This document shows, piece by piece, positions 7,673 through 19,206 of a stretch of 64,000 nt of DNA. The notes under the pieces were generated by a model, which had not been told where the DNA came from, did not search any database, and saw only the letters and a program-made list of their open reading frames with translations. Source of the stretch: Spongiibacter thalassae (GTDB taxonomy: Bacteria; Pseudomonadota; Gammaproteobacteria; Pseudomonadales; Spongiibacteraceae); NCBI RefSeq assembly GCF_012272835.1, contig NZ_JAAWWK010000003.1:434001-498000 (forward strand), in the 5' to 3' direction. Within the stretch, counting starts at the first letter, position 1. Each line of letters begins with the position of its first letter. The position numbers were made by a program, and so were the translations under genes.

Positions 7673-9025
7673 GTGAACCAACCAGAAACCGTCCTGTGGT
7701 TCGACACCCTTGACCTCTCGTGCCTGCCGCAAGTCGGTGGCAAGAACGCCAGCCTGGGGGAAATGTACCAGCGCCTGAGCGAGGAAGGGATCCGGGTCCC
7801 CTTCGGTTTTGCCACCACGGCGCAGGCCTTCCGCGACTACCTGGCGGACAACCGGCTGGAGGCCCCCATCCGCGAGGCTGTGGCTGCCATGCGTCGAGGC
7901 AGCCAATCGCTCGAAGCCACCGGCGGAGCCATCCGCGAGCTGATCCGCAGGGGGAATTTTTCCAACCGCCAGCGCACCCTGATCACGGGCGCCTACCGCG
8001 AACTCTGTGAGCGCCTGCAGACCCCCTCCCTGGCTGTCGCCGTGCGCAGCTCCGCCACCGCGGAAGACCTGCCCGAGGCTTCCTTTGCCGGACAACAGGA
8101 GAGCTTCCTCAATGTCCGCGGCGAGGAGGCCCTTCTGCAGGCCTGCCGCGAATGCTACGCCTCCCTCTACACCGATCGCGCCATTGCCTACCGGGAAGAG
8201 CGAGGCTTCGAACACGAACAGGTCGCCCTGTCCGTCGGTGTCCAGCAGATGGTGGAATCCGCCGCGGCGGGCGTGATGTTCACCCTGGATACCGAGAGCG
8301 GCTTTCCCGACGTGGTGCTCATCAGTGCTGCCTGGGGCTTGGGGGAAACCGTCGTGAAGGGTTCGGTCAATCCCGACCGCTACATGGCCTACAAGCCCTT
8401 CCTCGAGGAGCGCGCACTGAGCCCCGTGATTGAAGCGAGCGTGGGCAGCAAGCTGGTGAAAATGCGCTATGCGCTACCGGAGGATAGCCAGCCCTCGGAT
8501 GCCGACGATGATCAGGGGCCCACTGTCACCGTCCCTACCAGCACGGCAGAACAACGCAGCCGGGTGCTGGATGACGTAGCGGTCCTGCACCTGGCCCGCT
8601 GGGGAGCCAGAATCGAGGCGCACTACGGGCGGCCCATGGATATCGAGTGGGCCCGGGACAGCGACGGGCAGCTGTTCATTGTTCAGGCCCGGCCGGAAAC
8701 CATAGAATCGCAGAAGGACCGCAGCGTCCTGGTGAGCTATCACCTGAAGGAAAAAGGTCGGGTGCTGCTTGAGGGGGCAGCCGTGGGCAGTGCCATCGCC
8801 GGCGGGCCGGTCTGCGTGGTGGACCGGCCGGGCGATGTCGATGCCTTTCCCGAGGGTGCCATCCTGGTCACCGAGCGCACCGACCCGGACTGGGTACCCA
8901 TCATGCGCTATGCTTGGTATGTATTCAAACAAAAGAATCAACCTCGCAATCTTCGCATGTTCTGTCGTGGTATTCGTGCTCTCGTTTTGGCTGGTGCGCA
9001 GCCAGGTCACTGTGTCAGGATCTAG
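7673..9025 (+). pseudogene. ppsA: Phosphoenolpyruvate synthase, C-terminal half lost
   Basis: The frame encodes the N-terminal ATP/pyruvate-binding domain of PEP synthase: VGGKNASLGEMYQRL near the start, VRSSATAEDLPEASFAGQQE, then HYGRPMDIEWARD and LFIVQARPE. Homology runs to TDPDWVPIMR, the opening of the phosphohistidine domain, and stops at about 8909. The catalytic His motif (normally GGRTCHAAI) and the whole PEP-binding barrel are absent; a full enzyme has about 790 residues. The remaining codons are read through DUF305-gene DNA in the wrong frame. The GTG at 7673 is preferred because AGGAG precedes it by 9 bp; an in-frame ATG at 7589 would add 28 atypical residues. Confidence 0.85.
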
Positions 9026-9311
9026 CTACATGCGAGCAATGATTCCGCACCACTCCATCGCAGTTATGACTTCGGAGCGTGCGCAGATTCGCGACCCCCG
9101 CGTGCGTAAGCTTGCCGACGAAATTATTGGAGCCCAGCGGCGCGAGATCGCCGAAATGCGCTACCTGATCGCTGATGTCTCGGCCGGTAATGTTGTTGAA
9201 AGGATATACGAAGATCCTCCTGCTAAAGTGGGAACGGTGGGCGATGCATTAAGAGGGTCGGCCGTCATTCTGGAAAAATTCGCCAAAGTTCATCTAATTG
9301 CATGTTTTTAA
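8910..9311 (+). pseudogene. DUF305 family protein, truncated at both ends
   Basis: From MLGMYSNKRINLAIFACSVV the frame matches DUF305 membrane-anchored proteins, commonly found beside copper and other metal genes. A hydrophobic segment (LAIFACSVVVFVLSFWLV) is followed by the hallmark YMRAMIPHHSIAVMTSERAQ and the pattern QRREIAEMRYLI. The first membrane segments usual in this family (about 60 residues) are missing because the gene is joined to ppsA. The last 19 codons are not native: they are translated from the inverted end of the 14-kb Tn3 transposon, which begins at 9253-9255. Confidence 0.75.
9253..9286. repeat. Left inverted end of the metal-resistance transposon
   Basis: These 34 bp start GAGGGTCGGCC and end TTCGCCAA. 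They are identical to the reverse complement of 23525-23558; similarity stops right after. The first two bases (GA) may be coincidental, in which case the conventional end starts GGGT at 9255. Confidence 0.85.
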
Positions 9312-9461
9312 TATAGTTTTTTACTACATCTTGATGTCCTTACTAGTCTAGTTAAGCTCACTGCGGACTGTGTGGGAGCCTTACACATCGTAAAAAAATT
9401 AAGACAATATAAGAAAATACCCAGCAGTCGGTCATCTGTGCTCACCGTCCAACTCTTTATT

Positions 9462-10463
9462 TTATTTTGGCTCCGGCGCTTTTGTTTTTTCCTCCAGTAA
9501 ACGATTCATCATATCAGTCTTGATTGAAATTTCTGCTTCCAGTTTGCCTATCGATACCGACGCTTCTGCCTTCCAGGCTTGCAGCTCTTCGTTCAGCTTC
9601 TTAACTTTATCGAGTTCCTCTACTTGAGCTGCGAGCTCGGAAAGTTGAATTTTAAGCGAGTCAGACTCTTCCGCTTTGGAATCCAGATCCGTGGTAAGTT
9701 TACGTTGCTCGGTTTCCAGCTTTGCTGCTGCTTTCTGTATGGAGCCAAGCTCAGCCGCGAGCCGCCCGTTGTCCTTGTTTAACTGCGTGATATCAGATTG
9801 TTTAACTGAAAGAGTTTGATTCAGGGCGCGAATTTCAGACTGAAGCTGTTGGCTGTATTGCTCGTGCTTCCGTTGATCCTGATCGCGCTGTTCTTTTACC
9901 GACTGGCGATAATGCTCCATTGCCTCTCGACTGTGGCGATGTTTCTCTTCCAGTGACTCGATTTGGGTTTGTTTTTCAGCTAATAGCTCTCGAAGCTTTT
10001 CTTCGGTTTGAGTGGCTTTGGCTTCTTTTGCTTTTAGCTCTTCTTCGGAGGCTTTGCTCTCCTTCAGTTCAGCGAGCGTGCTTTGTAATTCGTGTTCTTT
10101 CTCTGAGAACGTTTTATTAATAGAGGCAAGCGAGCTTTCGAGTTCTTGAATTCTACCTGTAAGGGACTGCACTTGGTGCTGATGCTTGGACTGGCTTTCA
10201 TCAATTGCGGCTTGTGCTTCCTGTTTCAGCGCTGAAGCTAAACGACCAATTAGTTCCTTGATGGGCTGACTGAGCAATGCTTCGTCATCCAGGCGGGCCG
10301 AAGCCTCTTCCTCTATCTCTCGTAGGTATCGATGAATGGTGGACTTGGAGCCAGTATTGCCAAGTTCCACGCGAATAGCGTCAATTGAGGGGTTTTCGCC
10401 TCGACGGACCAAGGTTTCACGCGCTTTGGATACCAGTGCTTTGTTGACGCCGCCTCTTGCCAT
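9462..10463 (-). CDS. KfrA-like DNA-binding coiled-coil protein
   Basis: A 333-residue protein of the KfrA_N type. The first about 55 residues (GGVNKALVSKARETLVRRG ... SKSTIHRYLREIEE) form the winged-helix DNA-binding part known from plasmid KfrA. The rest, about residues 75-320, is a nearly unbroken Gln/Glu/Lys-rich coiled coil. On IncP plasmids KfrA is an autorepressor connected to partition; a role in a Tn3 transposon is not established. It is the gene nearest the left end and points toward it. An AGAGGTGG ribosome site precedes the ATG, and the upstream region holds repeated CGTAC motifs that may be its operators. Confidence 0.8.
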   Translation of the reverse strand: MARGGVNKALVSKARETLVRRGENPSIDAIRVELGNTGSKSTIHRYLREIEEEASARLDDEALLSQPIKELIGRLASALKQEAQAAIDESQSKHQHQVQSLTGRIQELESSLASINKTFSEKEHELQSTLAELKESKASEEELKAKEAKATQTEEKLRELLAEKQTQIESLEEKHRHSREAMEHYRQSVKEQRDQDQRKHEQYSQQLQSEIRALNQTLSVKQSDITQLNKDNGRLAAELGSIQKAAAKLETEQRKLTTDLDSKAEESDSLKIQLSELAAQVEELDKVKKLNEELQAWKAEASVSIGKLEAEISIKTDMMNRLLEEKTKAPEPK

Positions 10464-10628
10464 ATACCACCTCTCACTATATTTCGTACTGTATTACGTA
10501 CCACGTATATACATACTATATTATATCGCTTTTCGAGACTTGAATAGCTTAAATTTAACTTTAAATAATCAAGAGTTATTGAATGTCAGGTGGATTTCGA
10601 GGCGGATTCCTTCAAAATTCAGTACGAA
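10464..10628. promoter_or_regulatory. AT-rich kfrA upstream region with CGTAC repeats
   Basis: This strongly AT-rich stretch between kfrA and ynfA carries TTCGTACTG (10483-10491), TACGTACC just after, and CAGTACGAA (10620-10628), which is the exact inverse of the first. Repeated and inverted CGTAC cores are plausible KfrA operators or part of a recombination site. This is inference only. Confidence 0.35.
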
Positions 10629-10960
10629 TTTGGTACATTCCAACCAATCACGATAATACCCATACCGATCAATGCGATGCAGGCTCCCAGCCAGTCCATA
10701 GGAGAAAGTCGTACCCCATCAACCACGCGAAGCCAAACCAACGCTGTCGCCACGTAGACCCCGCCATAGGCCGCATATACCCGACCGCTGGCGGCGGGAT
10801 GCAGTGTTAGCAACCAGACGAATAGCCCAAGGCATAATGCAGCAGGTAACAGAAGCCAGGTAGATCCCCCCTTGCGCAGCCAAAGATAAGGCAAAAAACA
10901 CCCTACGATTTCCGCAATCGCGGTGAACACGAAAAGGCCAGCAGTTTTGATTAACAGCAT
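10619..10960 (-). CDS. ynfA: YnfA family (UPF0060) small membrane protein
   Basis: A 113-residue protein with four predicted membrane helices. The family hallmarks are [18 protein letters not shown] in helix 1, the [19 protein letters not shown] segment in the middle, and [15 protein letters not shown] in the last helix. YnfA proteins are related in fold to small multidrug resistance transporters, but their substrate is unsettled. It starts 3 bp after the czcD-like stop codon, so the two are very likely translated from one message. Confidence 0.9.
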   Translation of the reverse strand: MLLIKTAGLFVFTAIAEIVGCFLPYLWLRKGGSTWLLLPAALCLGLFVWLLTLHPAASGRVYAAYGGVYVATALVWLRVVDGVRLSPMDWLGACIALIGMGIIVIGWNVPNSY

Positions 10961-10963
10961 ACG

Positions 10964-11851
10964 TCACTCCTTTGGCACGTCATCACGACAAGGCTCATTG
11001 TGTAGTTCAAACTCAACGGTTGTGTGACTTAACTCAAACTCGGCCAGCACAGCGGACAAACGGCGTTTTAAATTTCTTTGATCCTCCAGTGATACATCTG
11101 CTGCAAGTTCGATATGAACCGTTAATACATGGCTTTCGCCATCCAGCGACCACAAATGCAGATGGTGAAAATGTTTAAACTCAGAAATGCTTTTAAGTTT
11201 CTCTTCGATTCCTTTTGCAATGCCTTGATCGGGTACGCCCTGTAAAAACAGCTTTAAGGTTGAGCCGATGTTTCGAACAACATTCACCAAAATAAATAAG
11301 GTGAAGCCGATCGCTAAAATGGGGTCGAGGATCGGCCACTCCACAAACATCAACACAACTGACACAATAAAAACAGCAACCCATCCGAGGACGTCCTCTA
11401 GCAAATGCCAGTTGAGCACTTTTTCATTCAGTGTCTCCCCTTTGCTGAGCTTAAATGCGGCGAACCCATTCACGGCAATACCGAAAATGGACAGCGCCAA
11501 CATACCTTCTGTTACAGGCATTTCCGGATTGAAAAGACGAGGAATGGATTGATATAACACCCAACCTGAACCGGCGATAAGGACAATACCATTGATGAGC
11601 GAACCCAATAGCGATAAACGTTTGTAGCCGTAGGAAAATGAACTGGAAGCGGGCTTTTTTCCCAGTTTCGCGAGGACCCACGCCAAACCAATAGACAAAC
11701 TATCTCCGAGGTCGTGGACGGCATCCGCCATAATCGCGGTGCTATTGGTCAGCACCCCGCCAATAAACTCAATAATCGTGAATCCAACATTGAGAAAGAA
11801 TGCCCAGCCGATTCGTGTACTACTGTTGTCGTCGTGTGAATGAGAATGCAT
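10964..11851 (-). CDS. czcD: Cation diffusion facilitator, CzcD/ZitB type
   Basis: A 295-residue CDF proton/metal antiporter that would move Zn(II), Co(II) or Cd(II) from cytoplasm to periplasm. The N-terminus is His-rich (MHSHSHDD). Six membrane helices hold the HD-HD metal site of zinc-type CDFs: HDLGD in helix 2 (ADAVHDLGDSLSIG) and HLLED in helix 5. The C-terminal cytoplasmic domain has HFHHLHLWSLDGESHVLTVH, the typical dimeric metal-sensing fold. An AGGAACA site precedes the ATG. A terminator separates it from the upstream czcCBA genes, so it may have its own promoter or rely on read-through. Confidence 0.9.
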   Translation of the reverse strand: MHSHSHDDNSSTRIGWAFFLNVGFTIIEFIGGVLTNSTAIMADAVHDLGDSLSIGLAWVLAKLGKKPASSSFSYGYKRLSLLGSLINGIVLIAGSGWVLYQSIPRLFNPEMPVTEGMLALSIFGIAVNGFAAFKLSKGETLNEKVLNWHLLEDVLGWVAVFIVSVVLMFVEWPILDPILAIGFTLFILVNVVRNIGSTLKLFLQGVPDQGIAKGIEEKLKSISEFKHFHHLHLWSLDGESHVLTVHIELAADVSLEDQRNLKRRLSAVLAEFELSHTTVEFELHNEPCRDDVPKE

Positions 11852-11894
11852 TGTTCCTCCAGCTCTTTTCTTTTTCTGTTTAGATTCAAAAAAA

Positions 11895-11920
11895 GTCGGC
11901 TCCGGCTTGTGCCGGAGCCA
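11895..11920 (-). terminator. Rho-independent terminator after czcA
   Basis: On the minus strand a perfect 9-bp GC stem (GGCTCCGGC/GCCGGAGCC, loop of four) is followed by G-A-C and seven T. It lies 6 bp beyond the czcA stop codon and would end the czcCBA message before the CDF gene. Confidence 0.85.
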
Positions 11921-11925
11921 GACGA

Positions 11926-15054
<3,129 letters not shown>

Positions 15055-16026
15055 TTAGTGTTCGTGTTCGGCTTCGGATTTTTCGATATCGGCTTTGATC
15101 AGGTAGCTGTTTTTACTGACATATTCATCGCCGGACTCAAGCCCATCGACGACCTCATAAAAATGGTCGTCACTTTGACCCAGCACGAGCGGTTTAAAAC
15201 GATATTCATCATTGATCTTTACAAAAACACCCTGCCGACCACCAAGTATTTGCACCGACTCTTTTGTAACAGCCAAAGAAACTGGAAAGCGACCGACCTG
15301 TACACGCGCTTCTACCATCATTCCCGGAGATAAGGTTTGCTTGCTGTTGTCCAGTTTGACTCGCGCTAACTGATAAGGGGATTCCAGCGAGGGCACAATA
15401 TGATTTACTGTGGATTCGACACTGCCATCGGCAGTCAGAATATGGACGTCCTGACTTTCTGCAACCGAGGACTGCTGAGCGGGATAGACCCGCAGTTCCG
15501 CCCACACAGTGTCAAAGTTAGCAATGGAAAACAGAATTTGATCCTGGGTTACTTCGCCGGTGTTGGCGTGACGCTGAACGATGCGGCCTGAAATAGGCGA
15601 GTGGAGTTGGTAAGTCTTAAGGCTTTCATTGGATTCAATTTCCGCCAACAGATCACGGGTTTTTACTCGATCACCAATGGTCACACGTACAGATTTGACT
15701 AAGCCTTCGAAGCGGGCACGCACATGAATTAATTGTTCTGGCCCCGACACCAACGAGCCGTAAACAGTAATGGTTTGATTAAGTTCCTGCGAACCTACAC
15801 GACTGGTTACGATCCCCACTTGCTGTGCCATCTCGCCATTAATACGACTGCTGTTTTCTTCGCCGTGGCCATGCTCATCCTCTCCATCATCCTCATGGCC
15901 ATATTCTTTGTGATCTGCCGAGGGATTCTCTTCGTGATTAATATGGTCGCCAGCCGCGTATAGGTAAGTGCTGAAAACAAGGATTAAGACTGTAAGACCG
16001 GTGATAATTGCATTTTTCATAGTCAT
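15055..16026 (-). CDS. czcB: CzcB-type periplasmic adaptor protein
   Basis: A membrane fusion protein of about 323 residues linking CzcA to the outer-membrane channel. The N-terminus has a signal/anchor (IITGLTVLILVFSTYLYAA), followed by a His/Asp/Glu-rich segment (HKEYGHEDDGEDEHGHGEE) likely to bind metal. Then come a barrel-sandwich/lipoyl domain (VRARFEGLVKSVRVTIGD) and the beta-barrel part (TLSPGMMVEARVQVG). The start ATG at 16026 (MTMKNAI) is chosen because CAGGAA lies 5 bp upstream; an upstream in-frame ATG at 16053 is possible. A 20-bp gap separates it from the end of czcC. Confidence 0.92.
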   Translation of the reverse strand: MTMKNAIITGLTVLILVFSTYLYAAGDHINHEENPSADHKEYGHEDDGEDEHGHGEENSSRINGEMAQQVGIVTSRVGSQELNQTITVYGSLVSGPEQLIHVRARFEGLVKSVRVTIGDRVKTRDLLAEIESNESLKTYQLHSPISGRIVQRHANTGEVTQDQILFSIANFDTVWAELRVYPAQQSSVAESQDVHILTADGSVESTVNHIVPSLESPYQLARVKLDNSKQTLSPGMMVEARVQVGRFPVSLAVTKESVQILGGRQGVFVKINDEYRFKPLVLGQSDDHFYEVVDGLESGDEYVSKNSYLIKADIEKSEAEHEH

Positions 16027-16073
16027 AAATTCCTGAGGTCTGATGGTGATCAAACCCGGTGTAAACGATTGAT

Positions 16074-17345
16074 TTAGCGGTTAAGAGCTTCACTGGATAG
16101 CTTTTCTATCAGCGCCTGACAGATGAGAGCTGTCGATGCCGCATCGATACGCGCCTGCTTGGTCGCCAGCAACTCTTCCTGAGCGGCAATCAAATCGAGA
16201 TAGCGATAACGACCATTTTCGTAAGCTTCACGGGTTAATTTAAGTGCGTTTTCTAGCGCTGGGATCACCACATTTTGGGTTTTATTGGCGGCCGCGATGC
16301 TTTGCTTTCTGAGCGACCAGGCTTCAAAAAGTTGGGCATGCAAACGCAAGAGCAGATCCTGTCGGGCATAATCCACGGCATTGCGATTGGCCAGAGCCGC
16401 TTTCACTTCACCGCTGTTTCTCTTATTAGAGAACAAGGGAATGGAGAGCCCCACGGTGAATGCTGAATCGCCTGTTTCTTCGAAGCGTTTGATGCCTGCA
16501 CGCCACGTCAGATCACTGCGTCCACCGGCGCGAGCCAATGTCACTGCGGCATCCCTGATCCGCGCCTCACTTGCAAACACCTGAATAGTCGGGGAAGTTT
16601 TTATTCGCGCATACAGCTGCTCAAAGCCTGAATTTTCTCCGAATTCAAAAAGGCTCCCCTCCAGTGTGCTAAATGCCGGGGTGGTGTCACCCCAAAACCG
16701 TGCGAGCTGCACTTTCTGGCGCTGAAACTGTTCCTCCAACGAAGCAAGACGGATTTCCGCACGCGCAACGGCGGCTTGCCCACGCATGACTTCCGCTTCA
16801 GGTGCCGCTCCCTGTTTGGAGCGTGTTTTGAGGGTTTTTAACAACGATTGGGACAGTGCTAGAGATTCCTCAGCGAGCCGAATGTTGGCCTGGGTTGCCA
16901 AGCCCTCTATATAGGCGGTCGTCAGCTCACCGAGCACATCAAGGGTAGTGGCTTGTTGTTCCCATTCCGCCTGATTGATACGAGCATCTGTATAGGAAAC
17001 GCGGGCCTGACGTTTACCTGCCAGTTCAATCACTGACGATAGCGCCAGTGTGGTTTCTGCTGAATCATATCCTGCCGTACTGCCGGATCCAGCGAAGTTT
17101 TCTACCTCAAGTTCAAATGCCATCGCTGGGCGTAAGGCGCTGGTTTGCCTTCGGGCGCTCAGCGCTTCCTGTGTGAATCTGTATTGGTAGAGTTGTGGAT
17201 TGTTTGACAGCGTGCGGGCTAGCGCGTCATTTAGAGTCAGCTTGGTATCGGCGTACGCAGCATTTGCCGTGATGGTCAAACTGCAGAGTAGAAAAGCAAG
17301 CCAAGCACAGGGCTTATGGCACCTGTAAAAAGTGAGTAATTGCAT
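16074..17345 (-). CDS. czcC: CzcC-type outer-membrane efflux protein
   Basis: A 423-residue TolC-family channel protein. After a signal peptide (AWLAFLLCSLTITANAAYA) come two repeats of the efflux-protein coiled-coil domain: LTLNDALARTLSNNPQLYQYR near residue 37, and REAYENGRYRYLDLIAAQEE near 375. It is the first structural gene of the czcCBA operon and forms the outer conduit of the pump. Length and motifs are complete. Confidence 0.92.
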   Translation of the reverse strand: MQLLTFYRCHKPCAWLAFLLCSLTITANAAYADTKLTLNDALARTLSNNPQLYQYRFTQEALSARRQTSALRPAMAFELEVENFAGSGSTAGYDSAETTLALSSVIELAGKRQARVSYTDARINQAEWEQQATTLDVLGELTTAYIEGLATQANIRLAEESLALSQSLLKTLKTRSKQGAAPEAEVMRGQAAVARAEIRLASLEEQFQRQKVQLARFWGDTTPAFSTLEGSLFEFGENSGFEQLYARIKTSPTIQVFASEARIRDAAVTLARAGGRSDLTWRAGIKRFEETGDSAFTVGLSIPLFSNKRNSGEVKAALANRNAVDYARQDLLLRLHAQLFEAWSLRKQSIAAANKTQNVVIPALENALKLTREAYENGRYRYLDLIAAQEELLATKQARIDAASTALICQALIEKLSSEALNR

Positions 17346-17372
17346 GGATAAGTCCTAATATAAGTCGTAATT

Positions 17373-17384
17373 CCGCACGTGCGG
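17373..17384. repeat. Perfect palindrome in the czcI-czcC gap
   Basis: CCGCACGTGCGG is a 12-bp perfect palindrome in the 60-bp gap between the czcI-like gene and czcC. It could form a short hairpin in the message that tunes czcCBA relative to czcI, or be a protein site; there is no direct evidence for either. Confidence 0.35.
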
Positions 17385-17405
17385 GTAAAAAACGGTACTT
17401 AGGGC

Positions 17406-17771
17406 TTATGCTTTAGGAGGGCGCAGGATGGTTTCGAAGGTATTGGGAAAAGCGCTTTCCGAATAAAAGGAAACAGGTGATGAACTCTTCGTCAATAAAA
17501 GCTGATCGGTAGAGACTAGAATAGCGGGACAAAAATGAGCGTGACCGTGGCAGCAGTGATGACAATCCAATGTCGAAGAGGCCGACGTATCTGTAGTAAG
17601 AGTTTTGACGTCGTGTTTTTCAACTTCAAGCACGCCAAGATGTTGATGGGCCTCGTCGAAAGTCACATGCTCAGAACTTGACTGGTGCAGTTGATGTGCG
17701 TCGCCCATAGACATACCGGATTGCAAAACAATCAGTGCAAGCAAAAAATATGTCAGGACACGTTTAAGCAT
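17406..17771 (-). CDS. Small periplasmic metal-binding protein, CzcI-like
   Basis: A 121-residue protein with a signal peptide (MLKRVLTYFLLALIVLQSG), then a His-rich stretch and a dense Cys/His cluster DCHHCCHGHAHFCPA near residues 83-97. It resembles the small CzcI/CopL-type proteins that precede heavy-metal efflux operons and modulate them, but the match is by position and composition rather than a firm family signature. It stands directly upstream of czcC in the same direction, so it probably heads the operon. Confidence 0.65.
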   Translation of the reverse strand: MLKRVLTYFLLALIVLQSGMSMGDAHQLHQSSSEHVTFDEAHQHLGVLEVEKHDVKTLTTDTSASSTLDCHHCCHGHAHFCPAILVSTDQLLLTKSSSPVSFYSESAFPNTFETILRPPKA

Positions 17772-17811
17772 TTTTTAATCTATCTGATCACTTGATCTCG
17801 AAAACAGGTCG

Positions 17812-18708
17812 CTATCGTAGCAGAAGTATACGCCGAGCGCCGTTTAAAACAATAAAGCCAATAATAACCCCAACCACCAAATCCGGAATGTGTGATCCCG
17901 TCATCGCCACTAGAATGCCGGCAATGATGACGCCGGTATTGGCCAACACATCATTGGCTGAGAATATCCAGCTGGCCTTCATATGTGCCCCTTGGTTACG
18001 CGATTTGAAGATTAGCAAGAGGCAAGCAATATTCGCTACCAAGGCAACGGCGCCTGCCCCCATCATGAGTACTGAAACGGGTTCGCTCCCGTAGACAGCT
18101 CGCCTAAAGACTTCGAGTAGGACGCCCACAGCAAGCGCGAGCTGTAGCCAGCCAGAGAAATGGGCAGCCTTGAGCTTAAGTCGAGCGGCCTTACCCACCG
18201 CATACAGCGACGCACCATAGACCGCAGCATCGGCAAACATATCCAGCGAGTCAGCGATTAAGCCAGTGGATTGCGCCACAATGCCCACGCCAAACTCAAG
18301 TGCAAACATGACCGCGTTGATTGCCAGCAACCACCGTAATACCCGCGCCTCTCTTACTTCGTCGGACTTTGCCGTTACCTGGGCTTGCCGAACGGCATCA
18401 AAATCTACCGGCTCCAATGAAATCAGTTGTGCCCGAAGACCAACAGAGATCATGGTTTTTTCCACTGTCTCCGCAATATCTGGGTGATATATCCGCACCC
18501 TGCGGTTGGAAATGTCGAATTCGAAGGTGAGCCCCTCATCAAAACTAGCAAATGCAGTGCGAATCAGGTTCTCTTCTGACGGGCAATCCATATCAGTGAC
18601 ATGAAACACGCTTACGTGGCTGGCTCCAGCCTGCATATCGCTGTTCGCTTCAGCCTGTGTTGGCGCTGTGCTGCTAGAGCCGCAGCACACTTTCGAATCT
18701 GTTGACAT
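17812..18708 (-). CDS. CDF cation transporter with N-terminal metal-binding domain
   Basis: A 298-residue protein. The N-terminus has CC and a HMA-like domain with a DMDCPSEE motif (about residues 39-46), which would load or sense metal. Five to six membrane helices of the cation efflux family follow; helix 2 has DSLDMFADAAVYG and helix 5 NDVLANTGVIIAG. The metal site is therefore D/D with N/D, unlike the HD-HD site of the CDF at 10964, and specificity may differ. It is transcribed divergently from the MerR regulator through a ZntR/CadR-type promoter, which suggests Cd, Pb or Zn induction. Confidence 0.85.
   Translation of the reverse strand: MSTDSKVCCGSSSTAPTQAEANSDMQAGASHVSVFHVTDMDCPSEENLIRTAFASFDEGLTFEFDISNRRVRIYHPDIAETVEKTMISVGLRAQLISLEPVDFDAVRQAQVTAKSDEVREARVLRWLLAINAVMFALEFGVGIVAQSTGLIADSLDMFADAAVYGASLYAVGKAARLKLKAAHFSGWLQLALAVGVLLEVFRRAVYGSEPVSVLMMGAGAVALVANIACLLLIFKSRNQGAHMKASWIFSANDVLANTGVIIAGILVAMTGSHIPDLVVGVIIGFIVLNGARRILLLR
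17825..17852 (-). promoter_or_regulatory. Candidate sigma-70 promoter for czcI-czcCBA
   Basis: On the minus strand TTGTTT (17847-17852) and TATACT (17825-17830) are separated by 16 bp, about 55 bp before the czcI-like ATG. It overlaps the 3' end of the preceding CDF gene. Confidence 0.35.
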
Positions 18709-18736
18709 AGCCGACTCTTGTTAGATGGATATACCA

Positions 18737-18767
18737 AGGCTACACTCTATAGTAACAATAGAGTCAA
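18737..18767 (-). promoter_or_regulatory. MerR-type promoter/operator of the CDF gene
   Basis: On the minus strand, -35 TTGACT (18762-18767) and -10 TAGCCT (18737-18742) are 19 bp apart, the long spacer activated by MerR regulators. An inverted repeat ACTCTAT-N7-ATAGAGT (18744-18764) fills the spacer. The layout closely follows the zntA and pbrA promoters (established knowledge). Confidence 0.8.
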
Positions 18768-18778
18768 GGGGGAAACCT

Positions 18779-19204
18779 ATGAAAATTGGTGAGCTCGCTA
18801 AACGCAGTGGCTGTTCGATCCAAGCGATACGCCACTACGAAAAGGAAGGCTTAATCTCCGAGCCTGCTCGTACTGACGGCAACTTCCGTATATATAGTAC
18901 TGGCGCGCTTGAAAAATTGTCATTCATCAAGAATTGCCGTGCGCTGGATCTGACGTTAAGCGAAATCAAACACCTCATCTCGCTACAACACTCACCAGGC
19001 ACACCGTGTGAAGCGGTGAATGACATGATTGATGCTCACCTGCACATTGTCGAGACCCGTATCACGGATCTCCAAAATCTTCAGCGTGATCTAAAGCGGT
19101 TGCGACATAAATGTGGTCGCGCACGATCTATCGATCAGTGCGGAATATTAAATGAACTATCGCCAAAATCGCAGCATACGTTTACAGATAACAAAAGGAA
19201 GTAA
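18779..19204 (+). CDS. Cd(II)/Pb(II)/Zn(II)-responsive MerR regulator
   Basis: A 141-residue MerR protein. The N-terminal helix-turn-helix is MKIGELAKRSGCSIQAIRHYEKEGLI; the C-terminal metal loop CGRARSIDQCGIL matches the CadR/PbrR pattern, and a further Cys sits in the PGTPCEAV segment before the dimer helix. The ATG at 18779 is preferred over an upstream in-frame start at 18725, which would place codons across the operator. GGGGGAAA before the ATG is the ribosome site. It is divergent from the CDF gene and 2 bp ahead of the recombinase GTG, so it may also drive recombinase expression. Confidence 0.9.
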   Translation: MKIGELAKRSGCSIQAIRHYEKEGLISEPARTDGNFRIYSTGALEKLSFIKNCRALDLTLSEIKHLISLQHSPGTPCEAVNDMIDAHLHIVETRITDLQNLQRDLKRLRHKCGRARSIDQCGILNELSPKSQHTFTDNKRK

Positions 19205-19206
19205 GG

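Noticed and set aside
7499-8215. Open frame opposite the tetR-ppsA region
   Set aside because: GC-rich DNA keeps shadow frames open; the plus-strand homology to TetR and PEP synthase is unambiguous.
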